Shown: positions 34,020 to 43,240, numbered from the stretch's first letter. The stretch: DNA of 64,000 bases from Bradyrhizobium canariense (GCF_900105125.1 NZ_LT629750.1:4216001-4280000), one strand, 5' to 3'. Notes: generated by a model not told the origin, from the letters alone. Translations and numbers: made by a program.

Positions 34020-35477
34020 TTAGCCCTTTGCAACGGTGTTTCGCAGCCTCTGCCAGGCGAGCACGACACCTGAGAGACTGAACACAAAGCCGCATCCGCA
34101 TAGCACGACGATGAGGATCGAACGCAGCCACGGAGGGTGCCTCAACCACGAAAAGTTAAGCGTGTGCAGCCCGCCAAAAAGCCAGCGATAGGCGCGACGC
34201 GACGGATCGATCCGATTCAACAATTCCCCCGTTGCGCCGTCGATGTCGAACCAGATGTCGCTGCAGACGATTCGAAACACCGGCTCATCGGACGTTATCC
34301 GGGTTACCTCATAGGGATCATCGGCGTCGAGAACCGAGGCGTTGCTACAATCGCGACCAAGACGTTTAGCGGCGGCGTCTATTTCGTTCTCCTGGAGAAA
34401 TGTCCGCGGGTACGAGGTCGCGTCCGCTTCCGGTGCGGCCTGAACCAGCCGATGCGCGCCGGCCATGTCACGGTCGCGGCGATAGATACGTCCGTCGAAC
34501 GCAAACCATTCGATTTCCTTTAATCCGGCGTGCAGGCGGCGCACTTCGTCGGACCGGAGCTGATTCCATGCTGTGGGGTCCGCTATCGCGAGCGCGTCGA
34601 CGCGAGTAGCGTTGCCGGAGAATAAGCGGCCGTCATCCATCGACAGCCAGCCGCTGAAGATCCAGCTCAAGATGAAGGGTGCACAGACCAGACCGAAGCC
34701 ATAGTGCCACGCCTGCAAGCCTCGGTGGGGGGATGCCGCGTTTCGATTGGTGGCGATCAACCGCATCAGGCCGATGATGAAGCCGACACCAGCGCCGATC
34801 GTTGCGAATAGCGCAAGCCACCACAACAGCGCGCTCCATGCTTGCGGGTGATGACGCAAGGCAGTCGGATAGATCCAGTGCGCAATGCTTCCGAGATAGT
34901 TCAGCAGGCGCATGTGACGCGTGGTGATGACAACAATGCTGCCTGTCGCCGAGGACACGTAGAGATCGGTGCCGCTGCTGTCATTGAGTGAAACGCGGTA
35001 CAGCGGACGATCGGAATCATATTCTCCCGAAACGGTCCACTGATCGTAAGTTATCGGGCTGGCGATCCCGGCATGCGAAGGGTCAAGCCCACGATCGCGC
35101 GCGTAGGCGATTGCGATGTCCAGGACGGTTCGATCCGAATGAACTCCGCCGTCCGCAAGGTCGAGAGCGCGAAGCGCTTTCACCTCCGATGGCCCGAAGA
35201 TCAAATAGATCGGCTGGTCGCTCCGTCCGATGAGGCGGACCCGTAAGGCATCGTGGATGCCGCTGGCGGCGATCGCTTCCGCCGGACTGTGCGCGATCTC
35301 CTCGGAATTGATCGGCGCCAGCCCGCGGAAGTGCCCCGCGTCCGTCCGAGCCGGGAACGGCACGAAATGCATCGCGATTCCCGATGCGAACCACATCGCA
35401 AACAGAAGGCAGAACGCCACGCCCCACCAGCGATGCAGCACGATCAGGACACGCATCGCGGGGCCGGTACTTACCAT
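34020..35477 (-). CDS. PepSY-domain membrane protein (PepSY-TM, siderophore/corrinoid uptake partner)
   Basis: Inner-membrane protein, 485 residues, of the PepSY-associated TM family. Four hydrophobic segments are visible: near residues 10-30 (VLIVLHRWWGVAFCLLFAMW), 205-230, 255-275, and at the C terminus (SILIVVLCGCGFVFSLSGVV). Two periplasmic PepSY-like regions lie between them. Conserved histidines (LHRWWG, HW, LHTLNFSWLRH) are as in family members thought to be haem-binding or ferric-reductase-like. Its start overlaps the TonB receptor stop by 7 bp, so both genes are one unit under the cobalamin riboswitch. It may reduce or release the metal complex imported by the receptor; the ligand is unproven. 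Confidence 0.85.
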   Translation of the reverse strand: MVSTGPAMRVLIVLHRWWGVAFCLLFAMWFASGIAMHFVPFPARTDAGHFRGLAPINSEEIAHSPAEAIAASGIHDALRVRLIGRSDQPIYLIFGPSEVKALRALDLADGGVHSDRTVLDIAIAYARDRGLDPSHAGIASPITYDQWTVSGEYDSDRPLYRVSLNDSSGTDLYVSSATGSIVVITTRHMRLLNYLGSIAHWIYPTALRHHPQAWSALLWWLALFATIGAGVGFIIGLMRLIATNRNAASPHRGLQAWHYGFGLVCAPFILSWIFSGWLSMDDGRLFSGNATRVDALAIADPTAWNQLRSDEVRRLHAGLKEIEWFAFDGRIYRRDRDMAGAHRLVQAAPEADATSYPRTFLQENEIDAAAKRLGRDCSNASVLDADDPYEVTRITSDEPVFRIVCSDIWFDIDGATGELLNRIDPSRRAYRWLFGGLHTLNFSWLRHPPWLRSILIVVLCGCGFVFSLSGVVLAWQRLRNTVAKG

Positions 35478-37954
35478 TTCGCGGAAGCGGACAACTCATA
35501 GGTTCGCGGCGCGCCGAGCAGTACCTGATCGGGATAACCCGGATCGGACCACGCGGCGTACACGGCGTTGGTGATGTTGCGCACCCTGAATTTAACGCGC
35601 ATCGTGTCGATGCCCTGCCATGGCAGATCCCGTTTCGGGATATCGACGAATGCGTACAGGTCGGCGGTGGTGTACGCGTCCATCGTGGTCGCATCGTCCT
35701 CAAACAAGTAACGGTTTCCGACATAGCGAAGCGATCCGCCGATCTCGACCGGCCAGCGCCAATTGTTGAAGCGATAGGAGGCCCCGGCATTGACGATGAG
35801 AGGAGCCACGTTCGACGGCGTGTTGCCGCTCACAGATTCACCGTCGATGTAAAAGTTGGCATAGCGGGCTTGCGTCACGGCGGCATTGGCCCAGAGTTTT
35901 ACGTTGTCGACGGGATTCACCGCGCCTGAAAGTTCGATGCCTTTGGTCCTGATCTCACCGGCCAGGGCCGATGTCGTATCGTTGATCTGCACGTAAACAT
36001 TTTGTCTCTGGATATCATAGGCCGCGAGCGTCCACTCCGCCTTGCCGTCCCAGAACAACTGCTTGACGCCGGTCTCATAGATGCGGGAGCTTGTCAGTTC
36101 GAGCGATGTTCCGGGCGTCACAGAAAAGATGCCGGCCGCGGCCGGATCGAATGCGGTCGCGTACATGCTGTAGAAAACGAGGTTGTGAACCGGCTCGAAC
36201 GTATAGGCCGCGCGATAGGACACCGGCGTCCACGTCTTGCTGAAGGGCTGCCCGGCGGGGATCGTGCCATCGAAGTTGATGCCATCCCGCTCCAGCCTGA
36301 AATCATCGACCCGGACGCCGCCGATCAATGCGAGCATCGGCGTCAGCTTGAGACGGTCTTCGATCGACCCGGCGAGCGTATCGAGGTGGCTGTTTCGGAC
36401 GTCGGGCTCGGGCGGACCGCCGGGCACATCGTAACCCCCGGGATCCGGATTGAGCACGGAAACCGTATCGGCCGGGAAAACGTCCGGATTACCCTCCTGC
36501 GTGAACTTGATGTCGTTGCGGCTCACCTGGAGTTGCGCCGCGAGACGGTTCTCCATGCCGAAGAACGCGCCGTTCCATGCAAGGTCGGTGTTGTCGCCGG
36601 TGACGTGCTGATTGTGCGTGACAAAGAAGCGATCGCGATCGATGGTCGAACTGGCGAGGTCGAAGGCGTAGGTCTCGCTGTCGAACCAGTGTCGTTGAGC
36701 GCTATAATCATAGACCTGGTTCTTGATCGTGACGTCGTTACTGAGCGCCCATTCGAATCCGCCGCGCAGCCAAAGCTCGTGAGCACCGACGGAATTGTCG
36801 GCAACGTTGTAATTGGTCGTCAGGGTCCGCGAGTCCACGGTCAGCGGCCCAAGGATGCTGCCGTCGAACGTATTGACCGCCGTGCCCGAAACCACGCCGC
36901 TCTTGGCGAAGGGTCCGGCAAACGAGAGCGGGACCAGCGGAGTTCCCCAATAGGCATGACCTCCGTCGTTCTTGTACTCGATAGCCGCGAACACCTTGAA
37001 CGTGTCGGACACCCGATAGTTCAGTTGCGTCGAGAAGTTCGTAAGATTCTCGAAGTCGCCGTCGATGAAGCTGGCGACTTTGGACTGGCTCACGTCGAAA
37101 CGATAATCCAGTCCCGCAACCGCGGTGCTGCCGCCCGAGCCGAAATGCGTCCGATAGGTTCCCAGCGAATCCAGCGAGGTATCCAGTTCGTTTTTGATCG
37201 GGCCACTGGTCGGCGTCCGCGTCACGTAATTGACCGAACCGCCGATCGCATCCAGTCCGGACATCAGGGAAGACGGACCTTTGAGAAATTCCACTCGATC
37301 GAGATTCGCCGTATCCATGACGCGCGACGTGATGTCTTGCGGACCGGTCCAGATTCCGTTGTAGAGGACGTTCACCCCGCTATAGGTGAAGCCTCGCATG
37401 GAGAACCCGGCCGGCGCGCCGGCCGCATCGCCGGATAGCACGCCGACCGCGCCTTGCGCGGTTTCCGTGGTGGTTCGGTAACCCTGCTCCTGCATCTTCT
37501 GTTGGTCGACGATTTCGACCGATGCCGGCGTCTCCATGACAGTGAGCCCGAGTCTGCTCGCGCTGGTCGCGACCACGTTAGTGTTGAGCGGGGTCCGCGC
37601 CGCTTCAACGTTGACGGCCGGTTGCGGTTTCGGCTTCGCCGTGTTCCTCGCGGCGGCCGGTCTGATACGTTTCCCCGCGCCGGACGCGTCGGCGCCAATC
37701 CGCGACGCAGGTTTTGGCTTCGCCGGCGAGACAACGACTGGCTCAAGCGTTCCCCGGTTTTGTCCTGAAGCGGTTTGCGCCGATGCAGGTCTCTCCGCAC
37801 TGACGAACAGCAGCAAGGCCAGGCTAAGCGGTAGCGCCGAGGCTGAAAGACAATGCCGCTTTGCGGAGTATGGTTCAGTTGAGGAGGATGGTTCGGCCAA
37901 GCGACCGCAGCCCCGCGACCGCGCGCGGAGTTCACAGATTCTGAAAGTCGACAC
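35471..37954 (-). CDS. TonB-dependent outer-membrane receptor under cobalamin riboswitch control
   Basis: TonB-dependent transporter, 827 residues. A signal sequence (about residues 33-60, ending ASAQ) precedes a Pro/Lys-rich stretch. The plug domain spans about 125-235 (METPASVEIVDQQKMQEQG, RGFTYSGVNVLYNGI, VEFLKGPSSLMSG, GGSVNYVTRTP). The rest is the 22-strand barrel, ending in an aromatic C terminus (YELSASAKW). The plug resembles siderophore receptors (FhuA/FpvA type). However, the gene follows a cobalamin riboswitch by about 140 bp and sits in the corrinoid locus, so it may import cobalamin, another corrinoid or a cobalt chelate. GTG 37954 is the only plausible start before the signal peptide. 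Confidence 0.9.
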   Translation of the reverse strand: MSTFRICELRARSRGCGRLAEPSSSTEPYSAKRHCLSASALPLSLALLLFVSAERPASAQTASGQNRGTLEPVVVSPAKPKPASRIGADASGAGKRIRPAAARNTAKPKPQPAVNVEAARTPLNTNVVATSASRLGLTVMETPASVEIVDQQKMQEQGYRTTTETAQGAVGVLSGDAAGAPAGFSMRGFTYSGVNVLYNGIWTGPQDITSRVMDTANLDRVEFLKGPSSLMSGLDAIGGSVNYVTRTPTSGPIKNELDTSLDSLGTYRTHFGSGGSTAVAGLDYRFDVSQSKVASFIDGDFENLTNFSTQLNYRVSDTFKVFAAIEYKNDGGHAYWGTPLVPLSFAGPFAKSGVVSGTAVNTFDGSILGPLTVDSRTLTTNYNVADNSVGAHELWLRGGFEWALSNDVTIKNQVYDYSAQRHWFDSETYAFDLASSTIDRDRFFVTHNQHVTGDNTDLAWNGAFFGMENRLAAQLQVSRNDIKFTQEGNPDVFPADTVSVLNPDPGGYDVPGGPPEPDVRNSHLDTLAGSIEDRLKLTPMLALIGGVRVDDFRLERDGINFDGTIPAGQPFSKTWTPVSYRAAYTFEPVHNLVFYSMYATAFDPAAAGIFSVTPGTSLELTSSRIYETGVKQLFWDGKAEWTLAAYDIQRQNVYVQINDTTSALAGEIRTKGIELSGAVNPVDNVKLWANAAVTQARYANFYIDGESVSGNTPSNVAPLIVNAGASYRFNNWRWPVEIGGSLRYVGNRYLFEDDATTMDAYTTADLYAFVDIPKRDLPWQGIDTMRVKFRVRNITNAVYAAWSDPGYPDQVLLGAPRTYELSASAKW

Positions 37955-38004
37955 AGTTTTGCTCGACGGCGAATATTCAAACCGTCAGGCGCGTTTGCTG
38001 TGAC

Positions 38005-38035
38005 GATCTGCCCTTCGCCTCTAATGCGGCAGATC
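38005..38035 (-). promoter_or_regulatory. Hairpin between riboswitch 1 and the receptor gene (candidate expression platform)
   Basis: GATCTGCC (38005-38012) and GGCAGATC (38028-38035) are perfect complements, 62 bp downstream of the riboswitch core and about 50 bp before the GTG start. It has no U-run, so translational rather than transcriptional control is more likely. The role is inferred from position. Confidence 0.35.
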
Positions 38036-38096
38036 AACACAACTCTCACAACGCTTCGGAGCACCCCGCCCGACGCGTTCGCGCATGACCATGACT

Positions 38097-38271
38097 GGTA
38101 GCAGGTTTCCTGGCTCACGGGTCGTCGCCTTCAACCACCTTCCCAGGACTAAACGATCCCAGTGGTATTAATGGTTGTCAGCTCGCCGCTTACAGTTGCG
38201 GGGGCAGCTGCGGCATTGCCTGTCGTAACAGACGCACCGCATTCCCTTGATTAGCCCTTGCGGGCACTACC
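38097..38271 (-). ncRNA. Cobalamin riboswitch 1 (TonB receptor)
   Basis: Read on the minus strand, the conserved core is complete: AAGGGAATGCGGTG, GCTGCCCCCGCAACTGTAAG (the most conserved block), CCACTGGGATC, TGGGAAGGTGG and the B12-box-like GTGAGCCAGGAAACCTGC. The ends pair as P1 (GGTAG at 38267-38271 with CTACC at 38097-38101). It lies directly upstream of the TonB-dependent receptor gene and downstream of the bluB stop. Binding of adenosylcobalamin would lower receptor expression. Confidence 0.93.
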
Positions 38272-38390
38272 GACCATGAACGTGGCATCAGATCACATCC
38301 GCGTCAACAGACGAATCCGAAAGAGATTGTGGACTTGCCTTGCAAGACATCTCTTCCATCAGCGACGCGGTTGTCGGCGCACACAAACGA

Positions 38391-39095
38391 TCAGAGATAT
38401 TGGAAGAGTGGATCAGACGTGTCTTGGCCGCGCCAACAGTCGATCGACACGACGTCGGACAGCGGCGTGCGCGGCAACCAGCCGACGCTTTCCAGCTCCG
38501 GCTTCCGGAAGAAATGCGAGACGTAGCCAACACAGAGATAGGCGACTGGCTGGATCGACGGGGGGATAGCGAGCGCCTCGCGCAGATCGTCGTATCTGAT
38601 AATGCTGACCCAGCCGACGCCGATATTTTCCACTCGGGCAGCGAGCCAGAGATTTTGTACCGCGCAAACCGCGCTGTAGAGATCCATATCGGCCTGATGG
38701 GTTCGTCCAAGCACGACGGGACCGGTACGGTTGCGGTCACAGGTGATGCAGATTCCGACCGGTGCCTCGACGATGCCCTCCAGCTTGAGCCGGCGGTAGG
38801 CCTGCTGCTTTTCATCCTCGAACATCCCGGCGGCTTCCAGGTTCGCGGCCTGAAACGAATCCCTCACCTTTTGCTTGATGGCGCGATCCCTGACGACGAT
38901 GAAATCCCAAGGCTGCATGAAACCGACCGACGGCGCATGGTGGGCTGCACCGAGGAGGCGCGCCAGCACCTGATCCGGGATCGGAGTTGGAAGAAATTGC
39001 CCGCGCACGTCGCGGCGATTGAAGATGCATTTGTAGACGGCATCGCGCTCGGCGGAGGAAAATTCGGCGTCGACCTGGATGTCCTGGGATTCCAT
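38391..39095 (-). CDS. bluB: 5,6-dimethylbenzimidazole synthase BluB
   Basis: Flavin-destroying enzyme that converts FMNH2 and oxygen to 5,6-dimethylbenzimidazole, the lower ligand of cobalamin. It is a nitroreductase-fold protein of 234 residues. Family features are VYKCIFNRRDVRGQFLPTPI, LLGAAHHAPSVGFMQPWDF (FMN-binding), EAPVGICITCDRNR, LWLAARVENIGVGWVSI and CVGYVSHF. The catalytic aspartate of BluB is likely in RRDVR. The ATG at 39095 has GAGA 5 bases upstream. It is the last gene of the leftward cobT operon. Its presence means the organism can make its own lower ligand and needs oxygen for it, consistent with the aerobic corrin pathway here. Confidence 0.93.
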   Translation of the reverse strand: MESQDIQVDAEFSSAERDAVYKCIFNRRDVRGQFLPTPIPDQVLARLLGAAHHAPSVGFMQPWDFIVVRDRAIKQKVRDSFQAANLEAAGMFEDEKQQAYRRLKLEGIVEAPVGICITCDRNRTGPVVLGRTHQADMDLYSAVCAVQNLWLAARVENIGVGWVSIIRYDDLREALAIPPSIQPVAYLCVGYVSHFFRKPELESVGWLPRTPLSDVVSIDCWRGQDTSDPLFQYL

Positions 39096-39190
39096 CGTCT
39101 TCTCTTTCATCACGAGCGAGCACCAGCATGGTCGCTGGACAGCTTGATTGCAATCACGGTACCGGCGCGCAAGCAGCTTGAGTCACGGTT

Positions 39191-39955
39191 TCAGCATCGG
39201 CCGCGATCGGATTTTCGCAGCAAATACGTATCCATGATCCAGCCGTGCTGTTGGCGCGCGAGCTTGCGTGCCGCTTCGATCTTGTCCTTGACGTCGGCGA
39301 GCCTTCCCGAGATCAGGATTTCGTCATCGGTCCCGAGATAGGCGCCCCAGAAGATATCGAGATCCGGTTCCGCCAGGCTCGCAAAAGCCTGGGTGCCGTC
39401 GAGCAACACGACGACGCTGCCGAATTCATCCGGAAAACCGTGGGCAAGCTTGCGTCCCGTGGTCAGCAGCACACTTTCCCCGATCTGGTTGAGGACGACG
39501 CGATGTTTTGCCGCCAGAACCTGCACGCTGCTGATGCCCGGGATCACTTGAATCTCCAGCGCCAGCCCTTTGATGCGGATGCGCTCGATGATCCGCAGCG
39601 TGCTGTCATAGATCGCCGGATCGCCCCACACCAGAATCGCGCCGATTTCGTTTTCTTCAAGCTCGTGTTCGAACAATCGAGCATAGATGTCGGCGAGGCG
39701 GCTATGCCATTCGTCGACACTGGCAAGATAATCGCCGGAACTCGTGCGTTGCGGCACGTCGACACTGATGGTGCGGTAATCGGCATTTTCAATGAAGCGC
39801 TCGCAGATGGCTGTCCTCAGGTCACGCAGGGCGGCCTTCTCGGCTCCCTTGTCGGGAATGAAAAAGACGTCGGCTTGATTAAGCGCCTTGATCGCCTGGA
39901 TCGTCATATGATCGGGATCGCCGACGCCGATGCCGATCACGAAAATCTTTCGCAT
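39191..39955 (-). CDS. cobF: Precorrin-6A synthase (deacetylating) CobF
   Basis: SAM-dependent methyltransferase of the aerobic pathway. It methylates C1 of precorrin-5 and releases acetate, giving precorrin-6A. The N-terminal tetrapyrrole-methylase motif is VIGIGVGDPDHMTIQAIKAL, with NQADVFFIPDKG following. LVWGDPAIYDSTLRI is the GDP loop, and IQVIPGISSVQVLAAKH and LLTTGRKLAHG are further family blocks. 254 residues is typical. It is placed away from the other ring genes, between the phosphatase and bluB in the riboswitch-2 operon. cobF is specific to the oxygen-dependent route. Confidence 0.93.
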   Translation of the reverse strand: MRKIFVIGIGVGDPDHMTIQAIKALNQADVFFIPDKGAEKAALRDLRTAICERFIENADYRTISVDVPQRTSSGDYLASVDEWHSRLADIYARLFEHELEENEIGAILVWGDPAIYDSTLRIIERIRIKGLALEIQVIPGISSVQVLAAKHRVVLNQIGESVLLTTGRKLAHGFPDEFGSVVVLLDGTQAFASLAEPDLDIFWGAYLGTDDEILISGRLADVKDKIEAARKLARQQHGWIMDTYLLRKSDRGRC

Positions 39956-39995
39956 CTTTCCTCCGCTATCCGCCCTGGTTCAAACATGAGACGTT

Positions 39996-40559
39996 TCAAC
40001 GGTTGACGCAAACGACGCGCCAGCCGTTCGTCAGCCGGTCGATCCGGGTCAGCGACAGCGGATCGATCGCGAAGCGCAACGCCGGTTCCGGACCGGCATC
40101 GAGCGCGATCGCAAGCGCCGCGCGCACCGTGCCGGAGTGCACCACCAGCACGACGTCGCCCGGCGGCAGCGCCGCCAGACCGTCGCGGACACGGACGATC
40201 TGGTCGGCAAAACTTTCGCCGCCCGGTGGCCTGCTATTGGCAGGCATCCGCCAGAAATCGCGGTAGGCGGCGCCGAGCTCGCGGGCGAGATCGTCATGAC
40301 GGCGGCCCGTCCACTCTCCGAAGTTCTGTTCGCGGAAGTTCGGCTCGGGTTTCGGCCGCAGTCCCAGCGCGACCGCCGTCTCGAGCGTCCGAACACTCGG
40401 ACTGGCGAATTGCGCGGCCTCGACCGGTAATTTCGCACGGAGCGCCCTGAACGCTGCGTCATCTCCGGTGTCGGCGGCCGCATCGGAATCATGGATCACA
40501 CCCTTCGGTCCCTTAACCGGCGCATGCCGGATCAGCCACAGACGATTGTCTTTACTCAT
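39996..40559 (-). CDS. Histidine phosphatase, probable alpha-ribazole phosphatase
   Basis: Phosphoglycerate-mutase-fold phosphatase of 187 residues. The RHG-type motif is LWLIRHAPVKGPKG (residues 7-20), where His12 is the nucleophile, and the second catalytic histidine is in VLVVHSGTVRAAL. The order S-P-S-V-R-T-L-E-T and REQNFGEWTGRRHDDL agrees with alpha-ribazole-5'-phosphate phosphatases. In this context it would dephosphorylate alpha-ribazole phosphate or adenosylcobalamin 5'-phosphate, the job of Salmonella CobC. The ATG at 40559 has GAGGG 7 bases upstream and lies 10 bp after the cobS stop. Specificity is from context; other phosphatases look alike. Confidence 0.85.
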   Translation of the reverse strand: MSKDNRLWLIRHAPVKGPKGVIHDSDAAADTGDDAAFRALRAKLPVEAAQFASPSVRTLETAVALGLRPKPEPNFREQNFGEWTGRRHDDLARELGAAYRDFWRMPANSRPPGGESFADQIVRVRDGLAALPPGDVVLVVHSGTVRAALAIALDAGPEPALRFAIDPLSLTRIDRLTNGWRVVCVNR

Positions 40560-40569
40560 GGCGCGGCCC

Positions 40570-41358
40570 TCACGACAGGCGCGCGGCGAGCATGACCAGC
40601 ACCGCGGTTTCCACAACCTGCTCCACCGCGCCGAACACGTCGCCGGTCACCCCGCCGATCTGCCGTTGTGCCAGCGTGGCCACGGCCGTCGCGGCGGCGG
40701 CCGTTACAACGACCTCCAGCAATGCCAGTTTTGCCGGCAGGCACAGCAGCGCGATCACGACGGCGATGACGATCGCCATTAAAGCGCTTGCGAGGTCGGG
40801 CCGTCCCGCCGATTTGCCAAGTCCGTCGTCGCGGGCGAACGGCATGTTTGCCGCAAGAACAGGAATGGCCGCTCGTGAAAGCGCATGCGCCACAACGAGC
40901 CCCGGAATGATGGCGGCAGTGGAAAAACTCGCCAGCGCCGACCATCTGGCCGAAAAGCTGACCAGCAACGCGAGGGCGCCGTAGGTGCCTATTCGGCTGT
41001 CGCGCATGATCGCGAGCTTCGCGGCGCGATCGCGACCGCCGCCAAACCCGTCGCCGACATCGGCAAGCCCGTCCTCATGCAGCGCGCCCGTCAACGCCGC
41101 CCCCGCACCAATCGCCAGCGCCGCCGCGGCCAGTGGTGGAATGCCCATCTTCAGCATGGCCCGATCGACGAGCCCGACGGCGAGGCCGATCATTGCGCCG
41201 ACTAGCGGGAACGCCCGTTGGGCGCGCGCCAGGCCTTCAGGCTTCGTACCTTCGGGCTGTGGCATCGGCACCCGCGTCAGCAGCGCCACCGCGAGGCGAA
41301 GGTCGTCGATCCAGTCCCGGAAATGGTCGGCAGCCGTTGATTGATTTTCGTCGCGCAT
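40570..41358 (-). CDS. cobS: Adenosylcobinamide-GDP ribazoletransferase CobS (CobV)
   Basis: Polytopic inner-membrane enzyme that joins GDP-cobinamide to alpha-ribazole, forming cobalamin. The family signature HEDGLADVGDGFGGGRDR (about residues 94-111) is the metal-binding, substrate-binding loop. IMRDSRIGTYGALALLVSF follows. Hydrophobic segments cover most of the rest (for example LVGAMIGLAVGLVD and AIVIAVVIALLCLPAKLALL). 262 residues is normal. Starts at ATG 41358, 57 bp after the cobU stop. It is third in the leftward cobT operon. Confidence 0.93.
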   Translation of the reverse strand: MRDENQSTAADHFRDWIDDLRLAVALLTRVPMPQPEGTKPEGLARAQRAFPLVGAMIGLAVGLVDRAMLKMGIPPLAAAALAIGAGAALTGALHEDGLADVGDGFGGGRDRAAKLAIMRDSRIGTYGALALLVSFSARWSALASFSTAAIIPGLVVAHALSRAAIPVLAANMPFARDDGLGKSAGRPDLASALMAIVIAVVIALLCLPAKLALLEVVVTAAAATAVATLAQRQIGGVTGDVFGAVEQVVETAVLVMLAARLS

Positions 41359-41415
41359 GATGTGGTCTCGATCTCTGCCATCTCGCTGCCGCTGTCGGCG
41401 AACCGGCGCGTTCCA

Positions 41416-41934
41416 TCATTTCAGCCGTACGCCGCAGCCCGCCACCATCAGCCATGCTTCCGATGCCCGCGACGCGGTGCGCTGGCCAAGCAGGCCCACC
41501 AGATCGCGAAACCGACGTAGCTCCTTGTCCATCGGTACAGGACTCCAGCCAATCTCGTCGCCGACCACAATGACCGGATGCGGTGCCGCGCAGAAGCCGT
41601 CAAGCTGGCGCTCCCATGTGGCAATCAGACTCCCATCATCCTGATCGAGGCGATCGGCCAGCCACAGCGTCATGCTGTCGATCAACGCCCCGGAAGGCGT
41701 CGGCCGCAGATCGGCCAGCGCCTGCGCGATATCGGCGGGAGCCTCAAGCGTGCGCCACGCCGCCATCCGCTCGGCGCGATGCCGCCGTACACGCTCGGCC
41801 ATTTCGGCATCGCTGGCGTCGGAACGATAGGTCGCGACGAACACCACATTCTCTCCCCAGGCTTTCGCGATCTCGACCGCGCGATGGCTCTTGCCGCTGC
41901 GCGTCGGTCCGGTGAGGAAAATCAGCTCAGCCAT
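41416..41934 (-). CDS. cobU: Adenosylcobinamide kinase / guanylyltransferase CobU (CobP)
   Basis: Bifunctional enzyme that phosphorylates adenosylcobinamide and attaches GMP, activating it for CobS. The P-loop GPTRSGKSH at residues 9-17 is the CobU form. The guanylylated histidine lies in RVRRHRAERMAAWRT. The second Walker-like segment is ALIDSMTLWLADRL, followed by PVIVVGDEIGWSPVPMD. 172 residues is normal. It overlaps the end of cobT by 8 bp. Only one copy is present in the window. Confidence 0.93.
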   Translation of the reverse strand: MAELIFLTGPTRSGKSHRAVEIAKAWGENVVFVATYRSDASDAEMAERVRRHRAERMAAWRTLEAPADIAQALADLRPTPSGALIDSMTLWLADRLDQDDGSLIATWERQLDGFCAAPHPVIVVGDEIGWSPVPMDKELRRFRDLVGLLGQRTASRASEAWLMVAGCGVRLK

Positions 41935-43015
41935 GCCCGCAATCCGCCGGTTGTGGCTGCAATGTTCCGGCCAGAACCTCCGAAAGGTCCGCCATCTCGA
42001 TCAGGATACCGGCAGCGGCCCGCAGCAATGGCACCGCGATGACGGCACCGGTGCCCTCGCCGAGCCGTAGTCCCAGATCGAGGTAAGGCTTTGCATCGAG
42101 CGCCTCCAGCAACAGGGTGTGACCGCGCTCGGCGGAGCGATGTGAAAACACGCAATAGTCGCGCGCCGCGGGCTGCAGCCGCACCGCGACCAACGCCGCC
42201 GCGGTTGCGATAAACCCGTCGATGATCACAGGCCGGCGACGTGCCGCACTCCCGAGTACCGCTCCGGCCATCATCGCAATCTCATAGCCGCCGAATTCGG
42301 CCAGCACCTCAAGCGGCGAGTTCGCTTTGCTGCGCGAGGCGGCTCGTTCCGCAACCGCGAGCTTGCGTGCGACCCCTGCGGTATCGAGACCGGCTCCGGC
42401 GCCGACGCAGTCGGCCAGCGGCGCCGGCGCAAGCCGATGCATCAAGAGCGCGGCTGACGTCGTATTACCGATACCCATTTCGCCAATCGCCACCACGTCG
42501 GTACCGGCATCGATGGATGCCGCGACGATCGATGCACCTCTCGCAAGACAATCGCTCACCTCCTGAGGGGTAAGCGCCGCTTGATGCGCGGCGTTGCGGC
42601 TGCCGCGCCGTATCTTCGCGTCGATCAATCCAGGATGCGCCGGGATGTCGGCATCGACGCCGGCATCGATCACCTGCACGTCAACGCCCGACGCCTTCGC
42701 GAGTGCATTGACAGCGGCGCGCCCGGCAAGATACGTCGCGACCATCGCGCGGGTGACATTCGCCGGATAGAGCGAAACGCCCTCCGCGGTGAGACCATGG
42801 TCGGCTGCGAAGACGAAGACAACGGCGCGCTCGGTGCGCGGCGCCAGCGGGTGCCAGATCAACCCGAGCTGGACCGCGAGATCCTCGAGGCGGCCGAGCG
42901 AGCCGAGCGGCTTCGCCTTGCCGTCAATTCGGCTACGTAACTGTGGCTCCAGTGAATGATCGACCGGTTCGATCTGCCAGTCATTCGATCCAGCGGACGA
43001 TGCTTTGGTGTCCAT
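41927..43015 (-). CDS. cobT: Nicotinate-nucleotide-dimethylbenzimidazole phosphoribosyltransferase CobT (CobU)
   Basis: Makes alpha-ribazole 5'-phosphate from dimethylbenzimidazole and nicotinate mononucleotide, the first step of lower-ligand attachment. Family blocks are KPLGSLGRLEDLAVQLG, VFVFAADHGLTAEGVSLYP, GEMGIGNTTSAAL (the glycine-rich phosphate loop), and DGFIATAAALVAVRLQP. The C-terminal part EALDAKPYLDLGLRLGEGTG carries the conserved catalytic-region glutamate. 362 residues is normal. It is the first gene behind riboswitch 2, with a 225-bp leader after the riboswitch core. Not to be confused with the chelatase CobT subunit of the same name. Confidence 0.93.
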   Translation of the reverse strand: MDTKASSAGSNDWQIEPVDHSLEPQLRSRIDGKAKPLGSLGRLEDLAVQLGLIWHPLAPRTERAVVFVFAADHGLTAEGVSLYPANVTRAMVATYLAGRAAVNALAKASGVDVQVIDAGVDADIPAHPGLIDAKIRRGSRNAAHQAALTPQEVSDCLARGASIVAASIDAGTDVVAIGEMGIGNTTSAALLMHRLAPAPLADCVGAGAGLDTAGVARKLAVAERAASRSKANSPLEVLAEFGGYEIAMMAGAVLGSAARRRPVIIDGFIATAAALVAVRLQPAARDYCVFSHRSAERGHTLLLEALDAKPYLDLGLRLGEGTGAVIAVPLLRAAAGILIEMADLSEVLAGTLQPQPADCGHG

Positions 43016-43240
43016 TTATTTTACTCAGGTCAGATAGAGAACGTAACGAGCCAGCGACCGCACGAGCGAAGCAGTCCTGCTGCTCGCGTACAGCGCGCGG
43101 GCGACCGCGTGATGGAGGGCATCATGGCTTCGGCGTCAGGCGGCTGCGCGCCACCAATCGAACCGAGGCTATGCCGAGTGAACGACTGTTGAATACCACT
43201 TCCCCTCTCTTCGACCCACCGTCGAACGAGTCGATCCAGT

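Noticed and set aside
36002..37438. 478-codon open frame on the plus strand
   Set aside because: Antisense to the TonB receptor; no domain, and composition typical of shadow frames in GC-rich DNA.
43016..43240. A small cobalt transporter gene (CbtB-like) in the riboswitch-2 leader
   Set aside because: Such genes often follow cobalamin riboswitches, but the short frames here show neither a membrane helix nor the His-rich tail.
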